Position numbers and translations under genes: made by a program | The notes under the pieces: model-generated | The model's input: the letters and a program-made list of their open reading frames with translations, nothing else | Databases searched by the model: none | What the model was told of the DNA's origin: nothing | Assembly (NCBI RefSeq): GCF_030272615.1 | Contig: NC_081410.1 | Span: forward strand, 225,545,415 to 225,609,414 | Direction: 5' to 3' | Length of the DNA stretch: 64,000 nucleotides | From: Cryptomeria japonica | Taxonomy: Eukaryota > Streptophyta > Pinopsida > Cupressales > Cupressaceae | Shown here: positions 44,733-55,042 of the stretch, one piece after another | Layout of the letters: each line of letters begins with the position of its first letter | Position numbering within the stretch: position 1 is the stretch's first letter

Positions 44733-45515
44733 TTATTGCTTCACATCATCCACTAAGATTTGTAAAAGTTTGTCAGGCATAGTAATGTCAACTTTCATAA
44801 ATGTAGCTTGAGGATCCTTATGATCAATTGCTATGTTTTCCAATTCATCCACAGCTTGGTTTCCTTCCCTATAGATGTGATTGATCTGATATGATTCAAA
44901 AAATGATAGCATTCCCCACACCTGTTTGATTATGTAACTAATTTTCCAATTACAATTAGATTGTTCCTTGCAAGCATTAATAATAAGAAGAGAGTCACCT
45001 TCAATTAATAGATTTTTTATATTGAGTTTCCTAGCCATTTGCAAACCATATAGAAGTTATTGCACTTCTTGACTATTCATTCCATCAACTAGTTTAATAG
45101 ATTTAGCTTGTATGAGGATGATCCTATGATCTCTCAATATAACACCTACTCCAGAAGGTCCTGGGTTTCCTTTGGAAGAAGCATCAAAATTCAACTTAGT
45201 ATAATTTCCGTGGGGAGGTTTCCATTTGACCTTAGCTCTATCAAGTTTTGAATTATGACCAATGTGTTGACTTCCTTTGAATGGCAGTGCAAGATATGGC
45301 CACACATTTAACTGACTTGAATCCCAATCTGTGGAAGTATATGATACATTTTTTTGACTTTGAGGCATAGGCATTAGTGACTTCACATAAGGATTTTCCA
45401 AATCTTGCAAGAACATATGTGATTGATGAAGCTTGTTTCCTAAAAATTCTCTTATTTCTCTCCCATCAAATACTCCAAAGTAGTGTTGATGGAGTAATTG
45501 TCCAAATGGTTGCAA
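44733..45515 (-). pseudogene. LINE C ORF2, RNase H domain
   Basis: Reads VKWKPPHGNYTKLNFDASSKGNPGPSG-type sequence (in parts KLNFDASSKG, NPGPSGVGVILRD), EVQ-stop-LLYGLQMA, LLIEGDSLLIINACK and YREGNQAVDELENIAID, ending DDVKQ at 44733. These are the four acidic blocks of plant LINE RNase H, better kept than in LINE A. One internal stop lies at 45057. Confidence 0.9.
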
Positions 45516-47634
45516 ATAAAGAAGATTTGTAAAGGGTTGGCCATACTAAAAATAGATCCCACAATTTTGAGGGTAATGGAGCTTGCCAATTAAGTTTACT
45601 TTTGACATAATCCCAACATTGAGTAGCAAAAGGACAATGTAGGAAGAGATGATCAATATCTCATTTCCTTCATAACAAAGAACACATGTAAAAGGATAAT
45701 GTGAGAATTCTATGCTTTGATGATAACCAACTAAAATAGCCAGCTTTAGGAAGAATCCTGGAGACCAACAAAAGGTTAAAGCTCTATGAGAAGTAGCTTG
45801 ACCTTGTCGGGCAATGACTACTTTATAACCAAGCTTAACTGTATATTGACTTAATTTTGATGGAGCCCAAATAAGATTATCATTCTAATTTGTAAAAAAG
45901 GCATGATGTTTCTCAATTGTTAGTATTAAGATTTTTTTGTAAATTGGAAGAGAGAAATGGAGCTTCTAACTTTTTCCAGAAGACTTTTCCTGTATCTAGA
46001 TCAATTGTGTTGAAGTAATATTTGACCTTGGTGCCAATAGATTGTGAAAATAGTTGTTGAGCCTCCTAGAATTGGTCAAGAGATTGTAAGGGGGTAAACA
46101 TTCCAAGAATCAGACCAAAATGAAGTTGATTCCCCATTATGAAGCTGCCAAGTGAGGTAAGGTAAAATTAAGTTTCTACAACTAATAAGGAAGTTCCAAA
46201 TAAATGAACCAAGTGGTGGGTTTTGTATAGTGAATATTCTTGAAGGAGAGTCTGAATCATGATATTTAGCCTGCAAAATTCTAGCCCAATTTGTTGATGT
46301 TTTGGCATACATATTCCATACTAATTTTGCTCCCAATGAAAGATTTCTTGTTGTTAAGTCATGAACTCTAGCCCCTTCTAAATCTTTATTCGAGAAAATC
46401 TTATTTAAAGAGATCAAAGGGATCTTATTTATGTAGCCATCAATGTTTCCTTTCTAGAAAAATGATTTGATTAGCTTTTCTATTACTGCTATAACTGCTC
46501 TGGGTACTTTGAGGACAGCCATATATTAATTGGGGATTGTTGATAGAACCATTTTGACCATAAGTATTCTGCTTGATAGAGATGACCATCTACATTTCTG
46601 AGAAGTGATTATTTTTTGAATATTCTGGATAACCTTATCCCAATATGAGAGTTGAGATACTCCAAAAAAGAAAGGAATACCTAAGTGTTGAGAGGATAGC
46701 TCAAATAGTTGGAATCCCAAAATATCTTGAACCGATTGTTTTAAACTGGTATATGAATTGAAGATAAAAAAAATTTATTTCTGAATGTTTATCTATTGAT
46801 TAGAAGCAAACATGTAAGTTTCCAAAACTTTCTTAATAGTTTTGGCTTTAGGAATAGTTGCCAAACCAAAAAGAACTATATCATATGTAAATAATGAATG
46901 AGTCACATCAATTGAAGTATGAGGAATATGTATCCCTTTCCAAATCCCATCTGAGTGTTCTCTCTTGGTGGATTTACTCAATGTCTTCGGTAAAATGATA
47001 AATAACAAAGGTGATAAAGGATCACCTTGCCTAATCCCTTGGGAAGAAGAAAAGAGACCTGATGTTGATCCATTAATTAGGACTAAAAATATTGCACCTG
47101 AGATACAAGCATAAATCCATCTTCCAAGCTTCCTGTCAAAACCTAACTTATAAAAGATATCCATAAGAAAGTCCCAATTGACTTTGCCATATGCCTTCAT
47201 CATATCCAACTTTGTGATTAAGGCTAAAATCTTATGGGTAGATGTACAATGCAAGACCTCATGTAAAACAATAGCACCTTAGCTATCTCCATGCCTAGAA
47301 CAAAACCTCCTTGTTCTGGTGATATTATAGAAAGAATCAGATGCCGCAACCTCATATAAATAGCCTTTGTAAATATTTTATAAATTGTGTTGCACAATGA
47401 AATGGGCTTGAAGTCTGAGAAAGAGAGAAAAGAAACCACCTTTGGAATGAAAGCAATATGTCTAGTATTAAATTGGGCAAGCATTTTACTAGACCGACGA
47501 GACTCTTCTAGGGCTTTAAGAAAGTCAAAACAAACAAAATCCCAACATTTTTGGAAAAAGAGAGCAGTGAAGCCATCAAGGCCTGGGGCTTTATCTGGAG
47601 CCATGGAGAAGACAACCTTGTGTAACTCATTCAT
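45516..47634 (-). pseudogene. LINE C ORF2, reverse transcriptase and zf-RVT
   Basis: Starts MAPDKAPGLDGFTALFFQK (47590), then HIAFIPKV, PISLCNTIYKIFTKAI, ISPEQGGFVLG, KLDMMKAYGKVNWDFL, GSTSGLFSSSQGIRQGDPLSPLLF (in parts) and FTYDIVLFGLA, where FADD is now TYD. Further down come KCRWSSLSSRILMVKMVLS, GAKLVWNMYAKTSTNWARI and GESTSFWSDSWN. A degraded zf-RVT region is at 45560-45720. Frames change several times. Sequence and linker differ enough from LINE A and B to be a separate LINE lineage. Confidence 0.88.
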
Positions 47635-48548
47635 TGAAAAAGGTTTAGTTAAAGAGAAATTAACTTGTGGCGAGATAATAGAAGGGATAGACTCAAGTAG
47701 TTGAACTTGAGCATTAGCAATTTCATCAGATTGAGTTGAGGGGGCTAAAAGTATCCTTGAGAAAAAAATGACCGGATCTTATTTAATATACTCTTCTCCC
47801 ACAAGCCTATGACCAGTGATACTAGCTGTTATCAAAAAAATGGTACTTTTTTCTTTCTTAATTTGTGTAGAGAGATGAAAGAATTCTTTATTTTGATCTC
47901 CTTCCTTCAACCAAAGCTCCCTAGACTTCTGCCTCCAGTAGATCTCTTCTCTAGCTGGTAATTCTTCCTAGTCTTCTTGAAGAGACTTATGTTTTGTATA
48001 TGAAGATGTATCCATACCATTTTGTATAATATACTCATTGATATCATGCAATTGTTTGGATACAGATTCCTTTTGAGAGAAATTTTTTTTAAACATGTCA
48101 ATACTCCATTCTTTAATCTGTGTTTTAATATACTCCATCTAGTGAAATAATCTGAATTGAAAGGTCCCTTCTACCCTAGGTTCTTGTTGCCACCATAATT
48201 GCAGAAGAGGTAACAAATCATGATGTCTAAACCACATAGCTTCAAATTTGAAAGAACCCTTTGAGGATGAAGTAAAGCTGGAAGTATGCAAAGATAATCT
48301 AATTGGAAAGTGGTTTGATTATAACCATGGCAAAATAATATATTGAAGCTCATATTTTTCTACAACCCAACTAGCAGATGTTAAGAAGCAATCCAACCTA
48401 ACAGCAATGTGAAACTGATCTTGCCATTTGTTTGTCCAAGTAAATGAACCCTTAGAAGGAATGATATCTATGAAAGCATTGTTTTGTATAAAATTTTGAA
48501 AAATCATTCATAACTTTAGTAGGCTCCGCAAGTTACCTTTCCTCGTGA
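47635..48548 (-). pseudogene. LINE C ORF2, endonuclease C-terminus and linker
   Basis: NLRSLLKL (GDFN-region), FIQNNAFIDIIPSKGSFTWTNK, VRLDCFLTSASW (48507-48319) and FWRQKSRELWLKEGDQNKEFFH-type linker near 47890-47940. The element is cut at about 48548 by a copia fragment; the endonuclease N-terminus and ORF1 were not found beyond it. Confidence 0.75.
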
Positions 48549-49527
48549 CAGTTGGTGATTGTTTGTGTTCTTGAACTTTGAGACGTTGACTGATGAAGAT
48601 TTGAAAAGAGGTGTTGGTGCAACTATTTTAGATGATTCTAATGTGCTTGATGGTGTTTCCTAGTTGTTTCCTATTTGTTTGGACGATCCAGATTGATCGT
48701 TTTGCAAGTTTTTGGTGATTTTTATGAACCGGTGATGATTTTCGTGCTATACGGTATTTTTGGTGGTGTAGCATGTTGCGGTTGATCTTGGCAGGATTTA
48801 TGGTGGATGTAATCATTTGGGAATTTAAATTAGGTCCTTTCTATGTAATGTAAATCATAATATTGGTTGAGTGGTCAATCTTTGTATCGTGCAATGTAAT
48901 TTTTGTAATTGTGAGTTAAGGGTTGAGGGCTTAGTCAACCTTTTTATCAGGGTTGATGATTTGTATATATAGGTGAGATGCTTATATAATTTAGGTGTCA
49001 GTATTATGTTTGCATTATCAGAGAGAGGCGATTGTACAAACAAGAGAATTATCATTTGGTGAAGTGTTGAGGTGATATTGGTGTTGTAGAGCAGACAATT
49101 GTGCTTATCCAAAACTTTCATCAAGCATTTGTAGATGCTATCATTGTAATTCATTCCTTCCATATTGTAGTATGAATCATATTGTAAGTCAGTGAGACTT
49201 CCCTAAGGGTTGTATCCTTCTTGGCATTTATCTTTTGAGCAGTGAGCTCTAGGTTGTGTATCTAAATGCATGTGCATTCCCCATTGTAATATTTTCACAT
49301 ATGATTGCAAAGTATCATCTTACTGTGGGTAGGTTCCCACTGTGGTTTTTCCTTTAACTAGGTTTTCCATGTCAAAAATCTTGGTGTTGTGTGTTGTGCT
49401 ATTAATTTTCTTATCTGTCATTGCTGCAGTCCATCAGTTTATGTTTTGAAGTTTAATTTGTTGTGATCTAGTGAAGACCGATTCACCCCCCCCCCCTCTC
49501 AATATTCCTTCTTGATTGTTTCTAACA
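48549..49527 (+). mobile_element. Copia 3' end: polypurine tract plus LTR
   Basis: The LTR starts TGTTGGTGCAACTATT at 48612, directly after the purine run GAAAAGAGG, and ends GATTGTTTCTAACA at 49527. It carries the family signatures GAGCAGTGAGCTCTAGG, TGTGGGTAGGTTCCCAC and GATTCACCCCCCCCC. About 60 bp of internal sequence remain before it. CAGTT occurs at 48549-48553 and at 49528-49532, so the whole 5'-truncated piece may be bounded by a duplication. Confidence 0.75.
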
Positions 49528-49613
49528 CAGTTCATCCATCAGAGCAAGATAGTAATTCAAAGGATTACTCCACTAGGATTCGTAATGATGACCATTGTGC
49601 TAGGCCATCTAGC

Positions 49614-50100
49614 TATACATTTGATGATCTATATTTTATACACATTGTTGATATTTTGTTTAATATTATATATATCTATACATTTGATGATAGATAGACT
49701 TTATATATATTTGACATGTGTTGTTTGATGTTACAAACATTTGACATGATCTAGTTTATATATACATTTGACATGTGTGTTTGATGATCTAGATATATGC
49801 ATTAAATGATTATCTATATTATATGTTTGACATGTTGTTCAGGTGTTATATTCATGTATATTTGATGATCTGATTTATATACATTTGAAAGATGATCTAA
49901 TTTGTATCTTTTACATGATCTAGTTTATATACATTTGACATGTTTGATGATCTAGATATATTCATTAAATGATGATCTGCTATATATGTTTGACACATGT
50001 TTTTTAGGTACATTATATACATGTACATTTGATGATCTAATTTGTATGTTTCATGTTAAAACTACATACAAATTGAAAGATGATCAATCGAATATGTAAT
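49614..50100. repeat. Minisatellite built on CATTTGATGATCTA
   Basis: The motifs CATTTGATGATCTA, TTTGACATG and TTTATATACA recur. Two longer copies of about 165 bp can be aligned (about 49755-49885 and 49922-50045), both with CATTAAATGAT-ATCT-ATATGTTTGACA. Confidence 0.75.
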
Positions 50101-50102
50101 TT

Positions 50103-50107
50103 ATACA

Positions 50108-50138
<31 letters not shown>
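50103..50138. repeat. (CATA)n microsatellite
   Basis: About eight ATAC/CATA units followed by TATATATATCTGTGTGTG. Confidence 0.95.
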
Positions 50139-50143
<5 letters not shown>

Positions 50144-50227
50144 TCTGTGTGTGTGTATGTATGTTTACATGCATGCATTTACAAATTTATATCTTCTAAC
50201 CATGACCTCTATATATGTGTATATATT

Positions 50228-50727
50228 TACATAGATTATATAATGTTTTTGATAATAAAAGTAGCCAAAAACAAGGGGGCTAACCCATAGGTACAAATAA
50301 GAGAACAATGGCAGGGCCATTGTTCGCACATTAACAACAAAGTAGCGGCCTTTTACCTCTATTAAAAACAAAAACCATAATACGAGAGTTTATCAGCAAT
50401 AAAAAAACCCAATCAGAGTATAGTTCATAAGCCACGCAGGGCTATAACCAGCAAAATATAAACATAAGCCAAAATTGGGCTTATCCAACCCGCAACTACA
50501 CAACATAGACAAAAAACACCACCACATGCAGACAATTAATTATTTTTTCCTTGGCTCTTCTTAGGGAGTATCTTTCGAGCCCATTCCTTTGTGAGGAACT
50601 TGAACAGGCCTTTGTAGTTGTCCTCCTCTTTGCCTTTCCCTTTGGCTGTGGTATCCTGCAACAAGCACAATGTCATTGCTGAGCATCTAATGTTATAGGT
50701 TCTGATTAAATGATTATTAAATTTCAT
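50228..50727 (-). pseudogene. LINE 3' fragment with ORF3 C-terminus (LINE D)
   Basis: The frame 50727-50536 reads NIRCSAMTLCLLQD, GKEEDNYKGLFKFLTKEWA and ends KKSQGKNN. It aligns with the ORF3 tail of LINE A (HNSATSMCLMQKK, GNYKELFKFLTKN). The downstream untranslated region ends CCCCCTTGTTTTTGGCTACT then TTTATTATCAAAAACATT at 50228, the terminus shared with LINE A and B. Everything upstream is missing: a 5'-truncated copy. Confidence 0.72.
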
Positions 50728-50764
50728 AAAAATTTAGTTTTAACAATATGATTATAGAAATTTA

Positions 50765-51345
50765 AATCATCCCCTTCAAATCCATTTCCTAATTAAACAT
50801 CCCCTTAAGCCATTTAAAAATCATGTTTAGGCAATGAAATTCCCAAGATTATATAATAAAATGAAATCTAATTCAATGAACATCATAATAAATTAAATTG
50901 CACAAAATGGAAATAAATCATAAAACTTCATTCTTAACATGATAGTACATGCATAAGAATTTAAATCATCCCCTTAAGCCATATCCTATTAATTACATGT
51001 CCTAGATCTACAATTGATAAAATTAAATGAAATCTAATTCATTCAACAACATATTAAATTAAATTGCATGCAATGAAAATAATTCATCCCCTTAAGCCAT
51101 ATCCTAATAGTAATTTAAATCATCCTCTTAAGCCATTTCCTAGTAATTGCATCCCCTTAAGACATCTAAAAATAATTTATCTAGTTAATGAGATCCCCTT
51201 ACTCAAGACTTATACCATTTAAAGTTCAACAAAGAAAATTTCATAAAATCTTAAACAATATCATGTGCATACATGTAGTGAATAAGAGTTTAAGTTAGAC
51301 CCTCAAGAACCATGTCCTAACTATGTATCCCCTTAAGACATAAAT
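50765..51345. repeat. Degenerate interspersed repeat ATCCCCTTAAGCCAT
   Basis: The motif CATCCCCTTAAG(C/A)CAT, usually followed by (A/T)TCCTAAT, recurs at least six times (about 50765, 50800, 50968, 51087, 51115, 51147, 51322) in A+T-rich sequence just downstream of the transposase-like gene. Confidence 0.75.
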
Positions 51346-51385
51346 ATAAATGTCAAATCAATTGTCCGATATGTATTCTCTCTCT

Positions 51386-51628
51386 CTAGGACACATCAAG
51401 TGGTTCAGCCCACTCTTGGATGACTTGTAATATTCTCTCATGATCATCAGCATCTAGTCTCCACTTACAAATTCCATGTCCTACGAATAGATGAAGAGAT
51501 AGGGAGCTAGCAATTACAAGGTGGCTACATTGATAGACCTTGTTGTCACATTGATAATCAATAAAGTAGATACCATGTTTAACTAATTTTTATTTGCTTC
51601 AAATATGTTCCTTGCACAACAACTGAAC
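51386..51628 (-). pseudogene. Transposase-like gene, exon 7
   Basis: Acceptor CATGCAG before GTTCAGTT at 51628. From the phase set by exon 6 it reads GSVVVQGTYLKQIKIS then a stop. Another frame then gives CDNKVYQCSHLVIASSLSL and ICKWRLDADDHERILQVIQ-EWAEPLDVS, stop at 51386. A frameshift inside the exon would join the two. Confidence 0.6.
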
Positions 51629-51839
51629 CTGCATGAGAAAGAACATTTCAAATTAGATTTCAAATAATGTATCAGATAGCTAGAGATCAATGTGAATGCA
51701 AGACACAACTCTAAGATATCAATAAATAGATGTCAATATTAAGATTTAAAGTGATTGAACCTGTGGGAAACAACACTTATTTCTTGTTTTGTTAACTTCT
51801 TCCTCTCCTATGTGCAACATAATAAATAGTAACTAACAC

Positions 51840-51882
51840 CTTCTGCATTTTTCAGGCTCTGCTATGACTGCAAAAACATGTC
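51840..51882 (-). pseudogene. Transposase-like gene, exon 6
   Basis: 43 bp between the acceptor TTATTGCAG and the donor GTGTTA. It reads DMFLQS-stop-QSLKNAE in the phase left by exon 5. Short and therefore uncertain. Confidence 0.45.
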
Positions 51883-51998
51883 CTGCAATAAATTTCTTGG
51901 TCAAATTTGTATGTGTACATAGAAATTAAATCAATAAATTTAACTATTGAATCATGAACTTAAATTGAAAAACATTTGTATATTATTCATACATGTAC

Positions 51999-52291
51999 CA
52001 ATTTTGATCAATCCTGAAATATGATCATAATCAATGGAATGTCGTTGAAGCTTTCATCCTCATCTCCATCATTTGTATTAGTAACTTCTAGTGGCACCAA
52101 TTTCCATGCATTGACATATCCATGCTCTTGGTTGATGCATTCATTAAAATTTATAGAGATGCAGTTGAAACAAAAGCACGAGTAATCCCTTGTGTACAAT
52201 AACCACATGCGACTATCTGTACACATGACATAATACAAGGATCTTGTTTTCTCTACCGTCTTGCATCCATGCATTGATATTCTATCCACAT
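51999..52291 (-). pseudogene. Transposase-like gene, exon 5
   Basis: Acceptor TATTTTGAAG at 52292; donor GTACATG at 51998. Reads DVDRISMHGCKTVEKTRSLYY, VMCTDSRMWLLYTRDYSCFC-FNC and NAWKLVPLEV, followed by an acidic GDEDESF and a premature TGA. The Cys pairs (CFCFNC) may bind zinc. Phase fits the end of exon 4 read as FWEIS. Confidence 0.72.
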
Positions 52292-52418
52292 CTTCAAAAT
52301 AGAAAAGAATAATTTGCAAATAAATATTCAATTCAATTATATATTAAGTCAATTTAAAAATTTAATAATAATTTGAAAACTTCAAATAAAATCAAATTTT
52401 GAAAGATCGTAAGTTTAC

Positions 52419-54406
52419 CTGATATCTCCCAAAACACTATGTATGGTACGACTAGATTGGATCCTGATGATGTACTGGCCTCATTTTTTGCAAATCATCT
52501 TGCACCATTCAACAACATCATGTTCATATTTTATTCAAAATCCCTGATAATTCATTTGATACTTTCTTAAAGAACATTTGATGCAAGCTCCTGCACCATC
52601 ATGCTCACCCTTTCCATGTCCATTCTCGAAGAAACTCCAAATATGTGGTATCTTTTAGTTTCGATGATATCTACATAATGCATAAAATGGCCATGATGAT
52701 TTGAATTATGTCGCACATCCATCTGACCAAATAAAATTCTTCTCAATTTGTATGCCCCTGTATTCCAAATATCCAAAAAACTTCTTAAAACAATGTTCCA
52801 CAAAATGTGTGTCATGCTCTTTATCATCAATAACATAAAAGTGATATTCTTTCTTGATGACTCGTGCTTCAAATGAATTTTCAACACCGTCCACATCTAA
52901 TTGTGCATGTCGATAACACACCTAGACCATAATAGTGATCTACCCTAAAAAGTACTATTCTAATTGTTTTTTTTTTTATGAACAAAAGTAATTTTTTGCA
53001 AAGTTGACAACTGATAAAATTGTTCTAGGTGGGAAAGTGTCTCTTAGTGTTTGGAACTGTTGTTCTTTCCACTTAGAAAAAAAAGCATGACGTATATAGG
53101 GTGGAATCAATTTGCAAAAATTTTCCATAAAGGTTCCAACACGTATCTCCTCTTCAACATATTCTAACCTTGTGGATTCTTTCCCAAATTTTGTTTCAAA
53201 CTTTATGTACTTGTAACTCTTACATTTTACCATCCATGTCATGTCGCTATCTTCATTTCTCAAAGGAAATTTAGCCAAATTACCACAAGTTTTGCATTTT
53301 TTCATTTATGCAATCTATTTGAAATGTTGTATTATCATCTGATTTGTCACATAAAATTAAAGTTATGAACTAAGTTGGTCGTTTAGGGGGAGCATTTTGA
53401 AAACCAACATTGTCTTCTATCATCTTTTGAAATACTTGATAGTAGAGATCAAATTAAATATGATAATGACAATAATAAGTTTCAAAATCCTTGTTTATCT
53501 TCACATAATATGGCTTTAATCTTTCAAACATTGTTTGTCCAATATTTATCGTTGGATTTGAATTACAAAATGAAAGATACAATTCATGTTGTGTTTTGTC
53601 CAACCAATGTTTTGTATGTAGCACATATTCATTAGGCCCAAATATATGTTTTATGACATCTCTACTATTTGATGAAGTACAAGTATGATCATTCCAAAAT
53701 GTAGTGATCAGGTTCCTAACTCCATCTTCAATCCTGTCAAAATGAGGAGCTCTACGCATTATTGCCCAATTGCCTTCCAATGTACTATCATCCAAATTCA
53801 ATCTCCTTTTCACATAATGTGATATTGTCTTCCTACTATATCCAACCTCAAATAAAAGTGAGGAGATTTATCTTTTTGGGGACATGTTTTTATTTTCAAT
53901 AAATGTTAATATCACTCTTCTTGAAATGGCCTTATCCATAGATCTAGACTATTTCCCAATTGAACCCAAACCAACCTTAACATTTTCAACAATATCTTTT
54001 TGTAGGTTGGAAAATTTTCTTTTTTTCAATGTTGTATCTACACCCAATAATTTTAATGGTTATTTTAACTCATTATTAAGAAGTTGAATTGATAATAGTT
54101 GGGCCTTCTCAAGTATATCAAGATTCTAAAACTCAGCAATTATTTTCTTTGACTTTTTATTTAGTGTCCTCCTATTAGTATTTGTAGGTTTCTCAACATA
54201 ATATCTCAATTTCTCCACATCCATTTCAATTAAATGATCTAAATTTCTATAATTATTTTTTCTCTTTACACATTGAGCTAGATCCATATTCTCATTCATA
54301 ATAGTAGAAGGAAGCAATATTGACGGTCCTTATCCAACTTCCATCGCTTGAAATTGGGATGCCACTTGTCCAACATTTTCTTGAGCTTCTTCATGTTGAG
54401 CACAAG
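52419..54406 (-). pseudogene. Transposase-like gene, exon 4 (main exon)
   Basis: Acceptor TATGTGTAG at 54407, donor CAG-GTAAAC at 52418. Reads ACAQHEEAQENVGQVASQF, KKRKFSNLQKDIVENVK, HYVKRRLNLDDSTLEGNWAIM, GPNEYVLHTKHWLD, FERLKPYYVKINKDFETYYC-HYHI (53454), KKCKTCGNLAKFPL (frameshifted), PYIRHAFFSKWKEQQF and SVVNFAKNY. After these come YRHAQLDVDGVENSFEA, EYHFYVIDDKEHDTHFVEHCF, FIWSDGCAT-stop-FKSSWPFYAL and FFENGHGKGEHDGAGACIK. The SDGxxxQFKS and GHGKGxxDGxG motifs recur in eukaryotic transposase-like proteins I have met, probably as two acidic active-site positions; related proteins read VDFAENY where this one has VNFAKNY. At least eight stops and two shifts: inactive. Confidence 0.78.
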
Positions 54407-54548
54407 CTACACATACACACGAAGAAAAAGAAAAAGAAATTAATTGAAGATATAACATAAATTTAATTATAGTGACTAAAGGGGAAAGATGGGGAGAGGT
54501 AGATAGATCTAGAGAGAGAGATAGCTCAAGAAGTAAATATGTGCATAC

Positions 54549-54617
54549 TTGTTTGATCTAGGGTTGACCCTTCTCCAACATCTGGAGCTTGATCTTCTAC
54601 TTGATCTTGTGCTTGAC
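54549..54617 (-). pseudogene. Transposase-like gene, exon 3 (duplicate of exon 2)
   Basis: 69 bp, acceptor CTTTATAG, donor GTATGCA. Reads QAQDQVEDQAPDVGEGSTLDQ. It matches exon 2 in sequence, length and both splice sites, and adds exactly 23 codons without changing phase. Confidence 0.75.
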
Positions 54618-54783
54618 CTATAAAGAGAGTATGAGAGAAAGAGATAGAGAGACTAAAAATATGTAATCACCTAAGAAGATTAAAAGGATCTAGAGAGAGA
54701 GAAAGATCATAAAAATATTTAATTATCCTTAAGTTCAGACTAAAAAGAGAGCTCAATAGCGAGAGAAGTAAAGATGTGCATAC

Positions 54784-54852
54784 TTGTTTGATCTTGCGTT
54801 GACCCTTCTCCAACTTCTATAGCATGAGCTTATACTTGATCTTGTGCTTCAC
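54784..54852 (-). pseudogene. Transposase-like gene, exon 2
   Basis: 69 bp, acceptor CTTTATAG, donor GTATGCA. Reads EAQDQV-stop-AHAIEVGEGSTQDQT. The one stop (TAA) corresponds to GAA in exon 3. Confidence 0.72.
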
Positions 54853-54872
54853 CTATAAAGAGAATATGACAT

Positions 54873-54875
<3 letters not shown>

Positions 54876-54907
<32 letters not shown>
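54876..54907. repeat. (GA)n microsatellite
   Basis: About 16 GA units. Other GA runs lie at 54950-54960 and 55004-55020. Confidence 0.95.
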
Positions 54908-54909
<2 letters not shown>

Positions 54910-55042
54910 ATAATTAATCAGCTTTAAATAATATGACTAAAAGGATCTAGAGAGAGAGAGATCCTAAAAATTCTTTAAAATTATCTAAATAAGAAGAGTA
55001 AAGGGAGAGAGAGAGAGAGATTTAATAACCTAAGAAGACTTG

